Origin: CAZJCK01 sp964544635
GTDB lineage: Bacteria > Zixibacteria > MSB-5A5 > GN15 > FEB-12
Reading direction: 5' to 3'
Assembly (NCBI GenBank): GCA_964544635.1
Contig: CAZJCK010000016.1
Location: 1 to 51,069, forward strand
Length of the DNA stretch: 51,069 bases
Under the pieces are notes generated by a model, which saw nothing but the letters and a program-made list of their open reading frames with translations, was not told where the DNA came from and made no database searches. A program made the position numbers and the translations under genes. This document shows, in pieces, positions 41,222 to 49,087 of the stretch; position 1 is the first letter of the stretch; every line of letters begins with the position of its first letter.

Positions 41222-41250
41222 ATAATACAAAGAATTTGTCGGGGTGACTA
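41222..41250 (-). promoter_or_regulatory. Putative promoter of imuA-imuB-dnaE2
   Basis: On the minus strand, TAGTCA (41250-41245), 17 bases, TATTAT (41227-41222). The -10 is good and the -35 weak. The start point would fall within the LexA-like box. Confidence 0.4.
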
Positions 41251-41464
41251 TCGCATTTTGACAATTATTTGTCGGGCAAGGAGATACCCCGGTCGTGCCG
41301 GGACAAAAACCCCTTGACTTACCCCCTGTTTCCGGCCTGATTACAGGGATGTGAGCGTTTTGACCGCTGCTGTGAGCAGGCTGGTCCAAGCGCCGGTGTG
41401 GCGGCGGTCGGGTGACATCCGGCGGGTCGCAACTTGAGGACAAAAGAGACGTACACTTAAAGCA

Positions 41465-41830
41465 ATGAGTGGCCAACCTGGGAACCAGCCGATGAAATTA
41501 ACGGATCGCACTGAGAACGGCGTAGTCATCTTACAACCCAAGGGCAAGATCATGGGTGGTCCCGATGCCAGCCTGCTGCATGACAAGCTGCGGGAATACC
41601 TCGAGGCCGACACCAAGAAGGTAGTGATCGACCTGTCGGAGGTGGACTGGATGAACTCGACCGGTCTGGGCATATTGATTTCCACCTTTACCACGATGCG
41701 CAATCACGAGGGCGAGTTGAAGCTGGCCAACGTGACGGAAAAGATTCAGTCGCTCCTGACGATCACCAAGCTCGGGACGGTGTTTGAATCGTACAATTCA
41801 GTCGACGAAGCGCTGGCCTCGTTCAAATAG
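41465..41830 (+). CDS. STAS-domain anti-sigma factor antagonist
   Basis: 121 residues (a start at ATG 41492 is also possible). MKLTDRTENGVVILQPKGKI, VVIDLSEVDWMNSTGLGILI and ELKLANVTEKIQSLLTITKL are the SpoIIAA/RsbV pattern. The phosphorylatable Ser lies in DWMNSTGLG. When unphosphorylated such proteins bind the RsbW-type kinase and free its partner. It is followed by a terminator-like hairpin (41870-41902), then the RsbW-like and RsbU-like genes, so the three proteins form a partner-switching circuit. No sigma factor gene lies nearby. Confidence 0.88.
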   Translation: MSGQPGNQPMKLTDRTENGVVILQPKGKIMGGPDASLLHDKLREYLEADTKKVVIDLSEVDWMNSTGLGILISTFTTMRNHEGELKLANVTEKIQSLLTITKLGTVFESYNSVDEALASFK

Positions 41831-41869
41831 TTGAGGCGGAAGCGACTACCGCAGCGAATATGATTGCCG

Positions 41870-41902
41870 ACAGGTAGGCCGTAGTTGTCCTGCCTGTTTT
41901 TT
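41870..41902 (+). terminator. Intrinsic terminator or attenuator within the partner-switching module
   Basis: Stem ACAGGTAGG, loop CCGTAGTTGT, stem CCTGCCTGT (one mismatch or wobble), then six T. It lies between the STAS gene and the RsbW-like gene and could lower the latter's expression. Confidence 0.75.
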
Positions 41903-41922
41903 GTATAGGAGAACGTTTCATA

Positions 41923-42345
41923 ATGGATAAGCCGACGATAAACGGCAACCGGATGACGATTCCCTCCGACCTCAACTATCTTGCCGCCGTCGATGAGTTC
42001 GTTGAGGGAAAGATACGTTCGTTCGGGGTGGCCGATACCGATATTGCCGACATTGCGATCTCGGTATCGGAGTTGATAAACAACGCCGTCACGCACGGAA
42101 ACAAGTCAGACAATTCCAAGCAGGTCGAGATAGAGGTCATGCAGTCGGACGGTGATGTCGTGATCAGCGTGACCGACCAGGGGGGCGGCTTCAATCCGAA
42201 CAAGATAGACGATCCCCGGAAGAAGGAGAACCTGCTGAAGGAAGCGGGGCGCGGCATGTTTATCGTCGAAAGTCTCATGGACAAAGTCGACATCTCTCTC
42301 ACCAGCGACGGTACGCGTATTACCATTACCAAGTCAATTCACTAA
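41923..42345 (+). CDS. RsbW-like anti-sigma factor / serine kinase
   Basis: 140 residues, a GHKL ATPase of the HATPase_c_2 family: N-box SELINNAVTHGNK, G1 TDQGGGFNPNKID, G2 GRGMFIVESLMDKV. RsbW proteins hold a sigma factor or another partner and phosphorylate the STAS antagonist on Ser. The lid is short, and the protein is smaller than B. subtilis RsbW (160 residues). AGGAGA precedes the ATG by about 11 bases. It follows the terminator at 41870-41902; the RsbU-like phosphatase begins 30 bases downstream. Confidence 0.88.
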   Translation: MDKPTINGNRMTIPSDLNYLAAVDEFVEGKIRSFGVADTDIADIAISVSELINNAVTHGNKSDNSKQVEIEVMQSDGDVVISVTDQGGGFNPNKIDDPRKKENLLKEAGRGMFIVESLMDKVDISLTSDGTRITITKSIH

Positions 42346-42375
42346 CAGCAGAACCGGATCAAAAGTGAATAGTGT

Positions 42376-44634
42376 ATGAGTGCTGATCTGGTACAGACGA
42401 TTGTCGCTTTTCTGGCTGGTGGCTTCCTGATATTCCTGGCCATCACCATTACCCGCGACAATTTCGGCAACCGACTCAACCGCGTGACCGGTGCCATGCT
42501 GGGGTTTGCCGGCCTGGGGCCGGTGTTCATGGCGCTGGGGACGATCGTGCGCCAGTCGACACCGGAGGCGGTGGCGATCGAAGATTCGGTGCTGTACCAC
42601 CTGCACTATGTCTGGCAGTTCTTCTTCCCCATCCTGCTGTTGTTCTCGTGGATTTTCCCGCACGACCGCCTGCGCGACTTCAAGCACCCCCGCCTGCGCT
42701 ACCTGATTTTTATCCCGCAGGTCGCCCAGTTGCTGCTGGTGCTGTTTTATGAAGACATGTCGTCGCTTTTAGACAGCCTGCAGGTCGATCCCGAGGCCGA
42801 AGGGTTCGGGGCGATCATCCTGCGGCCGCTGTCCGACCTGTTTGCATGGGTGTCGGTCGGCTTCGACGTGGTACGGACGTACAACGAACTGGTCTTCGGT
42901 GCGATCAACGTAGCGTACGCGGCGATGGCGGCGTTCTTCCTGGAGACGGGGCGCCGCTCGCTGAGCAATCCCAAGATCATCCCGCAGGTACGGGTAGTGA
43001 TGTGGGCGGTACGGCTCGGATTGCTCGCGTTTATCCTGGCGTGGGTCGGACGGTTTGTCCTGCCGTGGCAGTTCTCCCTTGTGCTGGAGCGGTACATTCT
43101 CCTGTTCGGGCTGGTATTGTCGGGGGCGCTGTTTGCGTATGCCACCATCCGTCACCAGTTCCTCGATGTCCAGCTGGTATTCCGGCAGTCGTTCGTATAC
43201 ACCCTGACGTCGGCGGCACTGGTCGGATTATACATCCTGGTGGTTATGAAGTCGCAGAGCATGTTGCAGCCGTTGTTTGGCGAACAGGCGGAGCTGGTGA
43301 GCTATGGTTTTATCATCCTGGTGTTGATGCTGTTCCAGCCGATCAACAACTGGCTGGATGAAGCGATTCGCTCGATGTTTATTCGAACCCGAACCGACCA
43401 TCGCAATGTGATCGAGCGTTTTTCGCGACAGGTCATTTCGGAGTTCGATCCATTGCGGTTGCGGGCGGCGATTGAAGAGACGCTCAAGACGGCGCTGCTG
43501 GTCGACAGGGTGTATTTCGTGCTGTTCGACGACGAGGTTGAAGAGTACGTGTTGATGCCGTCGGAGAATTACGTCACGCGGGTGGTGCTGGACCGAAACG
43601 ACCTGATGCTGCGGGGCATTAACCTGCTTGATTCGCCGACGTTCATGCGTTCGTTAAACGAGTTCCGCGAGGATTCGAAGCTGGCGGAACTGCTGACGGA
43701 GCGCAAAGTGCACCTGGTGCTGCCGATGAAGGACGCCAAACATTTGCTGGGGTTTGTCGGCCTGACCCAGAAGGCGGCCGGTTACAAGTATTCCTCTGAA
43801 GACATCAGCCTGCTGGGGGTGTTGTCGAACCAGATGGTGACGGCGCTGACGAACGCGCGGCTGTATGTCGAGTCGATCGAGCGATTGCGTTTGCAGGAAG
43901 AAGTCAACATGGCGCGCCAGATCCAGCTGGGCCTGTTGCCGCAGAAGCCGCCGACCGTCGATTGCTCGTGCATCGCGGTCTATTCCACTCCCTCGCGCAC
44001 GGTTGGTGGCGACTTCTATGATTTCATCCCGGTCGACGATGAACGCCTCGGTATCGTGATTGCCGATGCCTCGGGAAAGGGGATGCCGGCCGCGTTGATG
44101 ATTGCGCAGATACAGGCCATCCTGCGTAGCGAGGTGTATAACGGTAACGATATCGGGACAATTCTGTCGAACATGAACCGGCTGGTGCTGACATCGAGTG
44201 CGTCGGAAAGCTATGCGACGCTGTTTTACGCCGAATTGAACGTGAAGACCGCAGAGCTGGAGTACTCCAATGCCGGTCACAACTACCCGGTACTGGCACG
44301 GGCTAACGGCAACCTCGAACTGCTGCAGGAGGGTGGGCCGATTATCGGCGCCCTGCCCGATATGAAATACGCGTCGAAAAAGGTGAAACTAAAGACGGAT
44401 GATGTGTTGTTCATGTTCACGGACGGTGTTTCCGAGGCGATGGATGCCGACGAGAACGAGTTTGGCGAAGACCGGATTCGAAGCATGGTGATAGAATTGA
44501 GAGGGCAGGAACCGGAAGATATGATGCAGGCGATTCTGCGGGCGGTACGGCAGCATGATCCGACCGAACCGCCGCGTGACGATACGACGATCATCACGAT
44601 GAAGATACTGGGGAACAGCCGTTCGCATGGTTGA
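42376..44634 (+). CDS. Membrane RsbU/SpoIIE-type protein phosphatase
   Basis: 752 residues. The N-terminal 330 residues form a multi-helix membrane region (about 8-9 helices; segments near 6-24, 38-56, 80-95, 108-125, 152-165, 175-190, 208-226, 238-256, 272-290, 308-322) resembling the 7TM N-terminal sensors of histidine kinases. A GAF-like domain follows (about 350-500), then a linker helix (RLRLQEEVNMARQIQLGLLP) and the PP2C/SpoIIE domain (535-745). Its metal-binding aspartates are in GGDFYDF, IADASGKGMPAAL, MFTDGVSEAMD and RDDTTIITMKI. It should dephosphorylate the STAS protein in response to a membrane or cytoplasmic signal. Its last 8 bases overlap the NUDIX gene. Confidence 0.88.
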   Translation: MSADLVQTIVAFLAGGFLIFLAITITRDNFGNRLNRVTGAMLGFAGLGPVFMALGTIVRQSTPEAVAIEDSVLYHLHYVWQFFFPILLLFSWIFPHDRLRDFKHPRLRYLIFIPQVAQLLLVLFYEDMSSLLDSLQVDPEAEGFGAIILRPLSDLFAWVSVGFDVVRTYNELVFGAINVAYAAMAAFFLETGRRSLSNPKIIPQVRVVMWAVRLGLLAFILAWVGRFVLPWQFSLVLERYILLFGLVLSGALFAYATIRHQFLDVQLVFRQSFVYTLTSAALVGLYILVVMKSQSMLQPLFGEQAELVSYGFIILVLMLFQPINNWLDEAIRSMFIRTRTDHRNVIERFSRQVISEFDPLRLRAAIEETLKTALLVDRVYFVLFDDEVEEYVLMPSENYVTRVVLDRNDLMLRGINLLDSPTFMRSLNEFREDSKLAELLTERKVHLVLPMKDAKHLLGFVGLTQKAAGYKYSSEDISLLGVLSNQMVTALTNARLYVESIERLRLQEEVNMARQIQLGLLPQKPPTVDCSCIAVYSTPSRTVGGDFYDFIPVDDERLGIVIADASGKGMPAALMIAQIQAILRSEVYNGNDIGTILSNMNRLVLTSSASESYATLFYAELNVKTAELEYSNAGHNYPVLARANGNLELLQEGGPIIGALPDMKYASKKVKLKTDDVLFMFTDGVSEAMDADENEFGEDRIRSMVIELRGQEPEDMMQAILRAVRQHDPTEPPRDDTTIITMKILGNSRSHG

Positions 44635-45199
44635 TTATTCAAAGTTTGATGCCGACAAGTTGTTTGCGCTGAAAAATGCGCACCTGGGCTATCGCTACTG
44701 CCCGCGGTGCCGGGCTGAATTGCTGGAGCGGGAGATTGACGGCGTTTTGCGGATGATGTGTGCCGACGACGAGTGCGGCTTCATCTTCTACCAGAACCCG
44801 ATCCCGGCGGCCGGCGCAATCGTGGTCGAGGATGACCGTCTGCTGCTGGTCAAACGGGCGCATCCGCCGAGGGTGGGCTGGTGGTGTCTGCCGGCCGGGT
44901 TCATGGAGTGGAAAGAACACCCGACACAGACGGCAGTGCGCGAGGTCGGAGAAGAGACCGGCCTCGAGATCCGGCTGACCGAGTTCTTCGAGGTGTATTC
45001 GGGGGATGACGACCCGCGGGCCAACGCGGTGCTGCTGTTGTACCTGGCCGAACGGGTGGGGGGAACTCTCCAGGCGGCGGATGATGCCCTGGACGTGGCA
45101 TTCTTTCGGTTCGACGAGATCCCCGAGGAGATCGCTTTTGTTTCCCACCGCCAGGCAATTGCCGACTACCGCGAAAGAATCCGTGATCGGCAGCAGTGA
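44627..45199 (+). CDS. NUDIX hydrolase with N-terminal zinc ribbon
   Basis: 190 residues. A zinc ribbon (CPRC at about 25-28, then CADDEC at about 45-50) precedes the NUDIX domain. The NUDIX box GFMEWKEHPTQTAVREVGEE, completed by TGL, fits GX5EX7REUXEEXGU perfectly. The combination of ribbon plus NUDIX resembles NudC (NADH pyrophosphatase / RNA de-NADding), although NudC proteins are longer, near 260 residues, and carry an SQPWPFPxS motif that I do not see here. The substrate is therefore open: NAD(H), ADP-ribose or another nucleoside diphosphate derivative. The start overlaps the phosphatase gene by 8 bases. Confidence 0.85.
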   Translation: MVDYSKFDADKLFALKNAHLGYRYCPRCRAELLEREIDGVLRMMCADDECGFIFYQNPIPAAGAIVVEDDRLLLVKRAHPPRVGWWCLPAGFMEWKEHPTQTAVREVGEETGLEIRLTEFFEVYSGDDDPRANAVLLLYLAERVGGTLQAADDALDVAFFRFDEIPEEIAFVSHRQAIADYRERIRDRQQ

Positions 45200-45250
45200 G
45201 ACCAGGTTGAGACTTGACTTCATTCGCTTAGTGTGCGTGTCTTGGTAATA

Positions 45251-46999
45251 ATGAACTTACAGCGATTGGTAGTATACGCGATATTGACAGCGGTCGTGCT
45301 GACGGCGGTCCCGTCGGCGTCGGCTCAGCCGGAGTACCAGACGTACGAACGGCCGAAGCGCGATATCAAATGGTTCCGCATCAAGTACGGCGCCGAGTTG
45401 TTCCGCCTGACGGTCTACCGGGCAGATACGATAGACAACATCTTCAACTTCCCCCCGGCCTCGTTATCCAAGCTGGGCAGCACCAAAATGGAGCCAAATT
45501 GGCGGCTGACCGACGAAATGCTGACCGTCGGGAAGGATACCTTCGATTTGAACCTGATCACCAGGATACGGGTGGCGGAAGATCCGGCGAATGAGGCTAT
45601 GGTGGAGCTGACGTTCTACCGGGCACTCGAGGATGACGAGCGGGCACGGCGAACCCGGATGGGCAATGTTGTCAACGTAAGGGATGATTATATCTGTGGC
45701 CCGACGGAATTCGTCCGTGGCTTCGTGCTGGCCGGGGCGGGGGACATCAAGATAAACGGTGAGGTGAATGAGGATGTCATCTCGCTGGCCGGGGATATTG
45801 ATATCGGTCCGACGGCGGTGGTGCGGGGGGATGTGGTCGCCCTGACCGGGCGGATCAAAATCAGCCGCGAAGCCTCGGTATATGGCGACACCTTTGCGCC
45901 CGATGTGCTGGGTCGAAGCAAGGTGGCGGCCGGCTTCAAGGAGGGGGTCTCGACCATTGAAGTACTCGACTATAATCGGGTTGACGGTCTTACGCTGGGG
46001 CTGGGGGCGCAATTTGTCGACAGCGATTCGCTGATACCGTCGCTCTGGTTCCAGGCCTCGTATGCCCTTGAGTCGGAGCGGGGGCGCTATCGTATCGGAT
46101 TCGAACAGGTTTTGTGGCGCGATCTCCCGATCGCGGTCGGCGCCGAAGGCTTTCGGGAGCTGGCGAACGAGGATGACTGGATTGTCGATCCGGCGCTGCA
46201 CTTCGTCTACCCGCTCCTGGCCAACAAGGATTATCGCGATTACTACGAAGCTGAGGGCGGGCGCGGCTGGGTAAGTGCGCGGCCGCTGGCCAATATTGAG
46301 GTAGAGCTGGGCTACCAGTTCGAAGAGACGAGATACTTCGATGCCCATCCCCTGCTGTGGTCGCTGTTTGGCGGCGATGAGGAGTTCCGGCCCAATTACA
46401 GTACAGCGCCGCCGCAGCTGCGACAAGAGGGGATCGAAGTGCTGAACGGGGCCGACAACGGCTTCCTGTATGTCGATGTCGGCTGGGATACACGGTTTGT
46501 GCCGGCGATTTATGACTCGTCGGCCTGGCACGTCACCGGCGAGCTGGAGTGGTCGACACCGGACCTGGACTCCGACTATGATTACCGCCGGTACCGAATC
46601 ATGGCGCGTCGGTACCAGACGGTGCATGAGCGCGGCATGCTGCTCATGCGCGGAGTGTTTGGTGGCAGCGACGGCTACCTGCCAATGCACAAGCGGTGGT
46701 ATATCGGGGGGTTGTCGACGGTCGAGGGGTATGAGATTAAGGAGTTTGTGGGGACCAGGTTCTGGATGGCCAATGGTGAGTACCGGTTTTCCTTTGACCG
46801 CTACGGGCTGGCCGGGGGGCTGTACTATGATGTCGCCCAGGTGGCCAATGATGAGAAACTGGACGGCGACATCGAGGTCAGGCAATCGGTGGGGGTAGCG
46901 GCGTATGTGGGCGATCTGCGGATCGGATTAGCGCAACGTTTGGACGGCGCGTCGGATGATGAGCCTCGCTTGTGGGTTCGCCTGAGCCACACTTTCTGA
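45251..46999 (+). CDS. Omp85-like outer membrane barrel with bactofilin-like segment
   Basis: 582 residues from ATG 45251 (GTG 45233 is also in frame); signal peptide to about residue 25 (ASA). Residues about 150-215 have short regular beta turns with Gly and Val every 6-8 residues (GDIKINGEVNEDVISLAG ... VVRGDVVALTGRIKI), as in bactofilin-type beta-helices. The C-terminal half is a barrel with the Omp85 hallmark: PMHKRWYIGGLSTVEGYE ... FVGTRFWMANGEYRFSFD, ending LWVRLSHTF with terminal Phe. POTRA domains are not visible; the beta-helix occupies their place. It could be an exporter, a scaffold or a surface barrel anchored to a periplasmic polymer. The function is unknown. Confidence 0.68.
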   Translation: MNLQRLVVYAILTAVVLTAVPSASAQPEYQTYERPKRDIKWFRIKYGAELFRLTVYRADTIDNIFNFPPASLSKLGSTKMEPNWRLTDEMLTVGKDTFDLNLITRIRVAEDPANEAMVELTFYRALEDDERARRTRMGNVVNVRDDYICGPTEFVRGFVLAGAGDIKINGEVNEDVISLAGDIDIGPTAVVRGDVVALTGRIKISREASVYGDTFAPDVLGRSKVAAGFKEGVSTIEVLDYNRVDGLTLGLGAQFVDSDSLIPSLWFQASYALESERGRYRIGFEQVLWRDLPIAVGAEGFRELANEDDWIVDPALHFVYPLLANKDYRDYYEAEGGRGWVSARPLANIEVELGYQFEETRYFDAHPLLWSLFGGDEEFRPNYSTAPPQLRQEGIEVLNGADNGFLYVDVGWDTRFVPAIYDSSAWHVTGELEWSTPDLDSDYDYRRYRIMARRYQTVHERGMLLMRGVFGGSDGYLPMHKRWYIGGLSTVEGYEIKEFVGTRFWMANGEYRFSFDRYGLAGGLYYDVAQVANDEKLDGDIEVRQSVGVAAYVGDLRIGLAQRLDGASDDEPRLWVRLSHTF

Positions 47000-47132
47000 T
47001 CGGTAACTATCTCTCTTTCAATATATTAGCCCGTCCGTCCCGGTTTCGGGCAAACCGTTGACGGCTGCTTTCTGTCTTCCTGCTGCACAACCGTTAATAG
47101 TCTGCACAATTCGGCCGACATAGGTAGTACGG

Positions 47133-47193
47133 CTGTCATAATTTGACAGTGGTGTTGATCTCGCCGTGCGGACAAAATGTAATGTTTTGTCCG
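47133..47193 (+). promoter_or_regulatory. Two inverted repeats upstream of the GAF-PAS kinase
   Basis: CTGTCA TAATT TGACAG (47133-47149) contains a consensus -35 TTGACA (47143-47148). CGGACAAAA TGTAATG TTTTGTCCG (47169-47193) has perfect 9-bp arms. Both lie 75-135 bases before the kinase start at 47268. They may be operators, or the second may form an RNA hairpin. Confidence 0.5.
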
Positions 47194-47267
47194 TCCGTGA
47201 GTTAAAAGCAATTGTCGAGTGGCCGATACAATTAGCAGCTAACCGGCACACCAAGGATAGTAATCAG

Positions 47268-49085
47268 ATGGCCAACGCTGACTCGAAGAAGACACAGTTT
47301 CTGACAGGCTCGGGGAAAGTCCCGGTTAAGAAAGAGGGGGATTCACAGACACAGCCGGACGATCTGTTCGCTGATCTGGAGGCGACCCTGGATGAGGTTG
47401 CGGAATCGAACCCGCGCCTGAGGTCGGGCTCCGAGGCGGGCGGTAAGTCGGTCTCGGATCTTCGCGAGCTGCTCGAGGTTTCGCTGTCGATCAATTCGTC
47501 GCTGGTCCTCGATGACGTGCTCCAGATGGTCATGAAGAAGGCGATCGAGCTGATGCAGGCGCAGCGCGGCTTTGTCATGCTCTTGGATGATCATGACAAC
47601 TTAAAGGTGCGTTCGGCCTACAACCTCGGCAAAGAGGAGATGGCGCAGCACCAATTCAAGATTTCGAATTCGATTGCCCAGCAGGTGTGCAATTCCGGCC
47701 GCTCGATTTATACCTCGGACGCGCTTTCCGACGAGCGGTATGCCAAGCAGGATTCGGTGGTTGAGCTGCATTTACGTTCGATCATGTGTGTACCGCTCAA
47801 GGTTATGGACACCACTATCGGCGTGATCTACCTGGACAATTCCAGCGAAGCCAAGATGTTTCTGAAGTCGGACCTGTACCTGTTCGAGTTGTATGCGCAG
47901 CTGGTGTCGAACGCCCTGCACAATGCCGGCATCTACGACAGCCTGTTGAACATGAAGCAGTACAACGAGCAGGTGATCAGCAATTCGCCGGTGGGCATAG
48001 TGGCGCTGAATGCTCACGGCCAAATCAGTACGATCAACTCGGTGGCGCTGGAGATCTTCGATCTGAACCGTGATACCATCCAGGTGGTGGGCGAGGATAC
48101 GAAACCGTCGACGTTTGTCGAACTGTTGCCGCAGGAAGAGCGGATGCGCTGGCAGAATATGATCAACACGGCGCTGGCGACCGGGCAGGAGTATTCCGAC
48201 CCGCGGTATTTCCACAACACCAATTATGTGGAGAAGGCGTTGTCGCTGAAGATCTCCCCGGTGTCAGGTTTAGCGCGGGATGAAGACGGTTTGATCATGA
48301 CGATCGAGGACACCACCGAGAAGGTCATCATGGAAAAGTATGTCATCCTCTCGGAGAAGCTGGTGGCTCGCGGCGAGATGGCGGCATCGATCGCGCACGA
48401 ACTGAACAACTATATGGCCATCGTGGCCAACAATGCCGAGCTGCTGGGGATGAACATCGATCGCCAGAAATTCGACAAGGCCAAGTTCAATGCCAAGTCG
48501 ATTACCGAAAACATTCACAAGATCAAACGCTTCGTCGACAACCTGATGGACTTCTCGAAGCCGGAAACGGAGTTCATCAGCTACGACATGCGCCACCTGA
48601 TCGAGGACCTCTTGTTCTCGCTGCGCGTGCAGCCGCGCTTCAAGCGGACACATTTTACGATCGACCTGGGCCAGCAAATACCGATTGTCGAGATGGATGT
48701 GGGCCAGATTCAACAGGTGTTGATGAACCTCTTGAACAACGCCGCCGACGCCATCGAAGAGCGAGCCATCAAGGAAGAAGCGAGCAACGATTTCAAACGT
48801 GAGATCAGCCTGTGCGCCGAGCATGACGAGGAGCAGGAGACGGTACATGTGACGGTGACCGACAACGGCATCGGCATGAGCGAAGAGACGCTGAATAAAA
48901 TTTTCTCGGCCCATTTCACGACCAAGAAGGGCGGCCACGGTTTGGGGCTGGCGAACTGCAAGAAGATCGTCGAGTCGCACCATGGTGAGATGTGGGCGGA
49001 ATCGACCGAGGGTGAAGGCACGACCTTCCACTTCCTGCTGCCGCGCCATCAACCCCAGAAATCGACCGCCAATCAGACCGACTGA
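47268..49085 (+). CDS. Soluble GAF-PAS histidine kinase
   Basis: 605 residues from ATG 47268 (AAGGA 11 bases upstream); the frame is open to 47166. A low-complexity N-terminus is followed by GAF (about 65-220: DLRELLEVSLSINSSLVLDD ... SIMCVPLKVMDTTIGVIYLD), PAS (about 230-355: VISNSPVGIVALNAHGQIST ... MTIEDTTE), H-box GEMAASIAHELNNYMAIV with His377, N-box QVLMNLLNNAADAI, G1 TDNGIGMS and G2 KKGGHGLGL. It has no membrane segment, so it senses a cytoplasmic signal. The GAF type is the FhlA-like form found in Ser/Thr-kinase-linked sensors. The Ser/Thr kinase gene starts 2 bases after its stop. Confidence 0.88.
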   Translation: MANADSKKTQFLTGSGKVPVKKEGDSQTQPDDLFADLEATLDEVAESNPRLRSGSEAGGKSVSDLRELLEVSLSINSSLVLDDVLQMVMKKAIELMQAQRGFVMLLDDHDNLKVRSAYNLGKEEMAQHQFKISNSIAQQVCNSGRSIYTSDALSDERYAKQDSVVELHLRSIMCVPLKVMDTTIGVIYLDNSSEAKMFLKSDLYLFELYAQLVSNALHNAGIYDSLLNMKQYNEQVISNSPVGIVALNAHGQISTINSVALEIFDLNRDTIQVVGEDTKPSTFVELLPQEERMRWQNMINTALATGQEYSDPRYFHNTNYVEKALSLKISPVSGLARDEDGLIMTIEDTTEKVIMEKYVILSEKLVARGEMAASIAHELNNYMAIVANNAELLGMNIDRQKFDKAKFNAKSITENIHKIKRFVDNLMDFSKPETEFISYDMRHLIEDLLFSLRVQPRFKRTHFTIDLGQQIPIVEMDVGQIQQVLMNLLNNAADAIEERAIKEEASNDFKREISLCAEHDEEQETVHVTVTDNGIGMSEETLNKIFSAHFTTKKGGHGLGLANCKKIVESHHGEMWAESTEGEGTTFHFLLPRHQPQKSTANQTD

Positions 49086-49087
49086 TC

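Noticed and set aside
41221..41226. Plus-strand TATAAT as a promoter for the STAS gene
   Set aside because: No -35 element lies 16-18 bases upstream and it is 240 bases from the gene. On the other strand it fits better as part of the imuA promoter.
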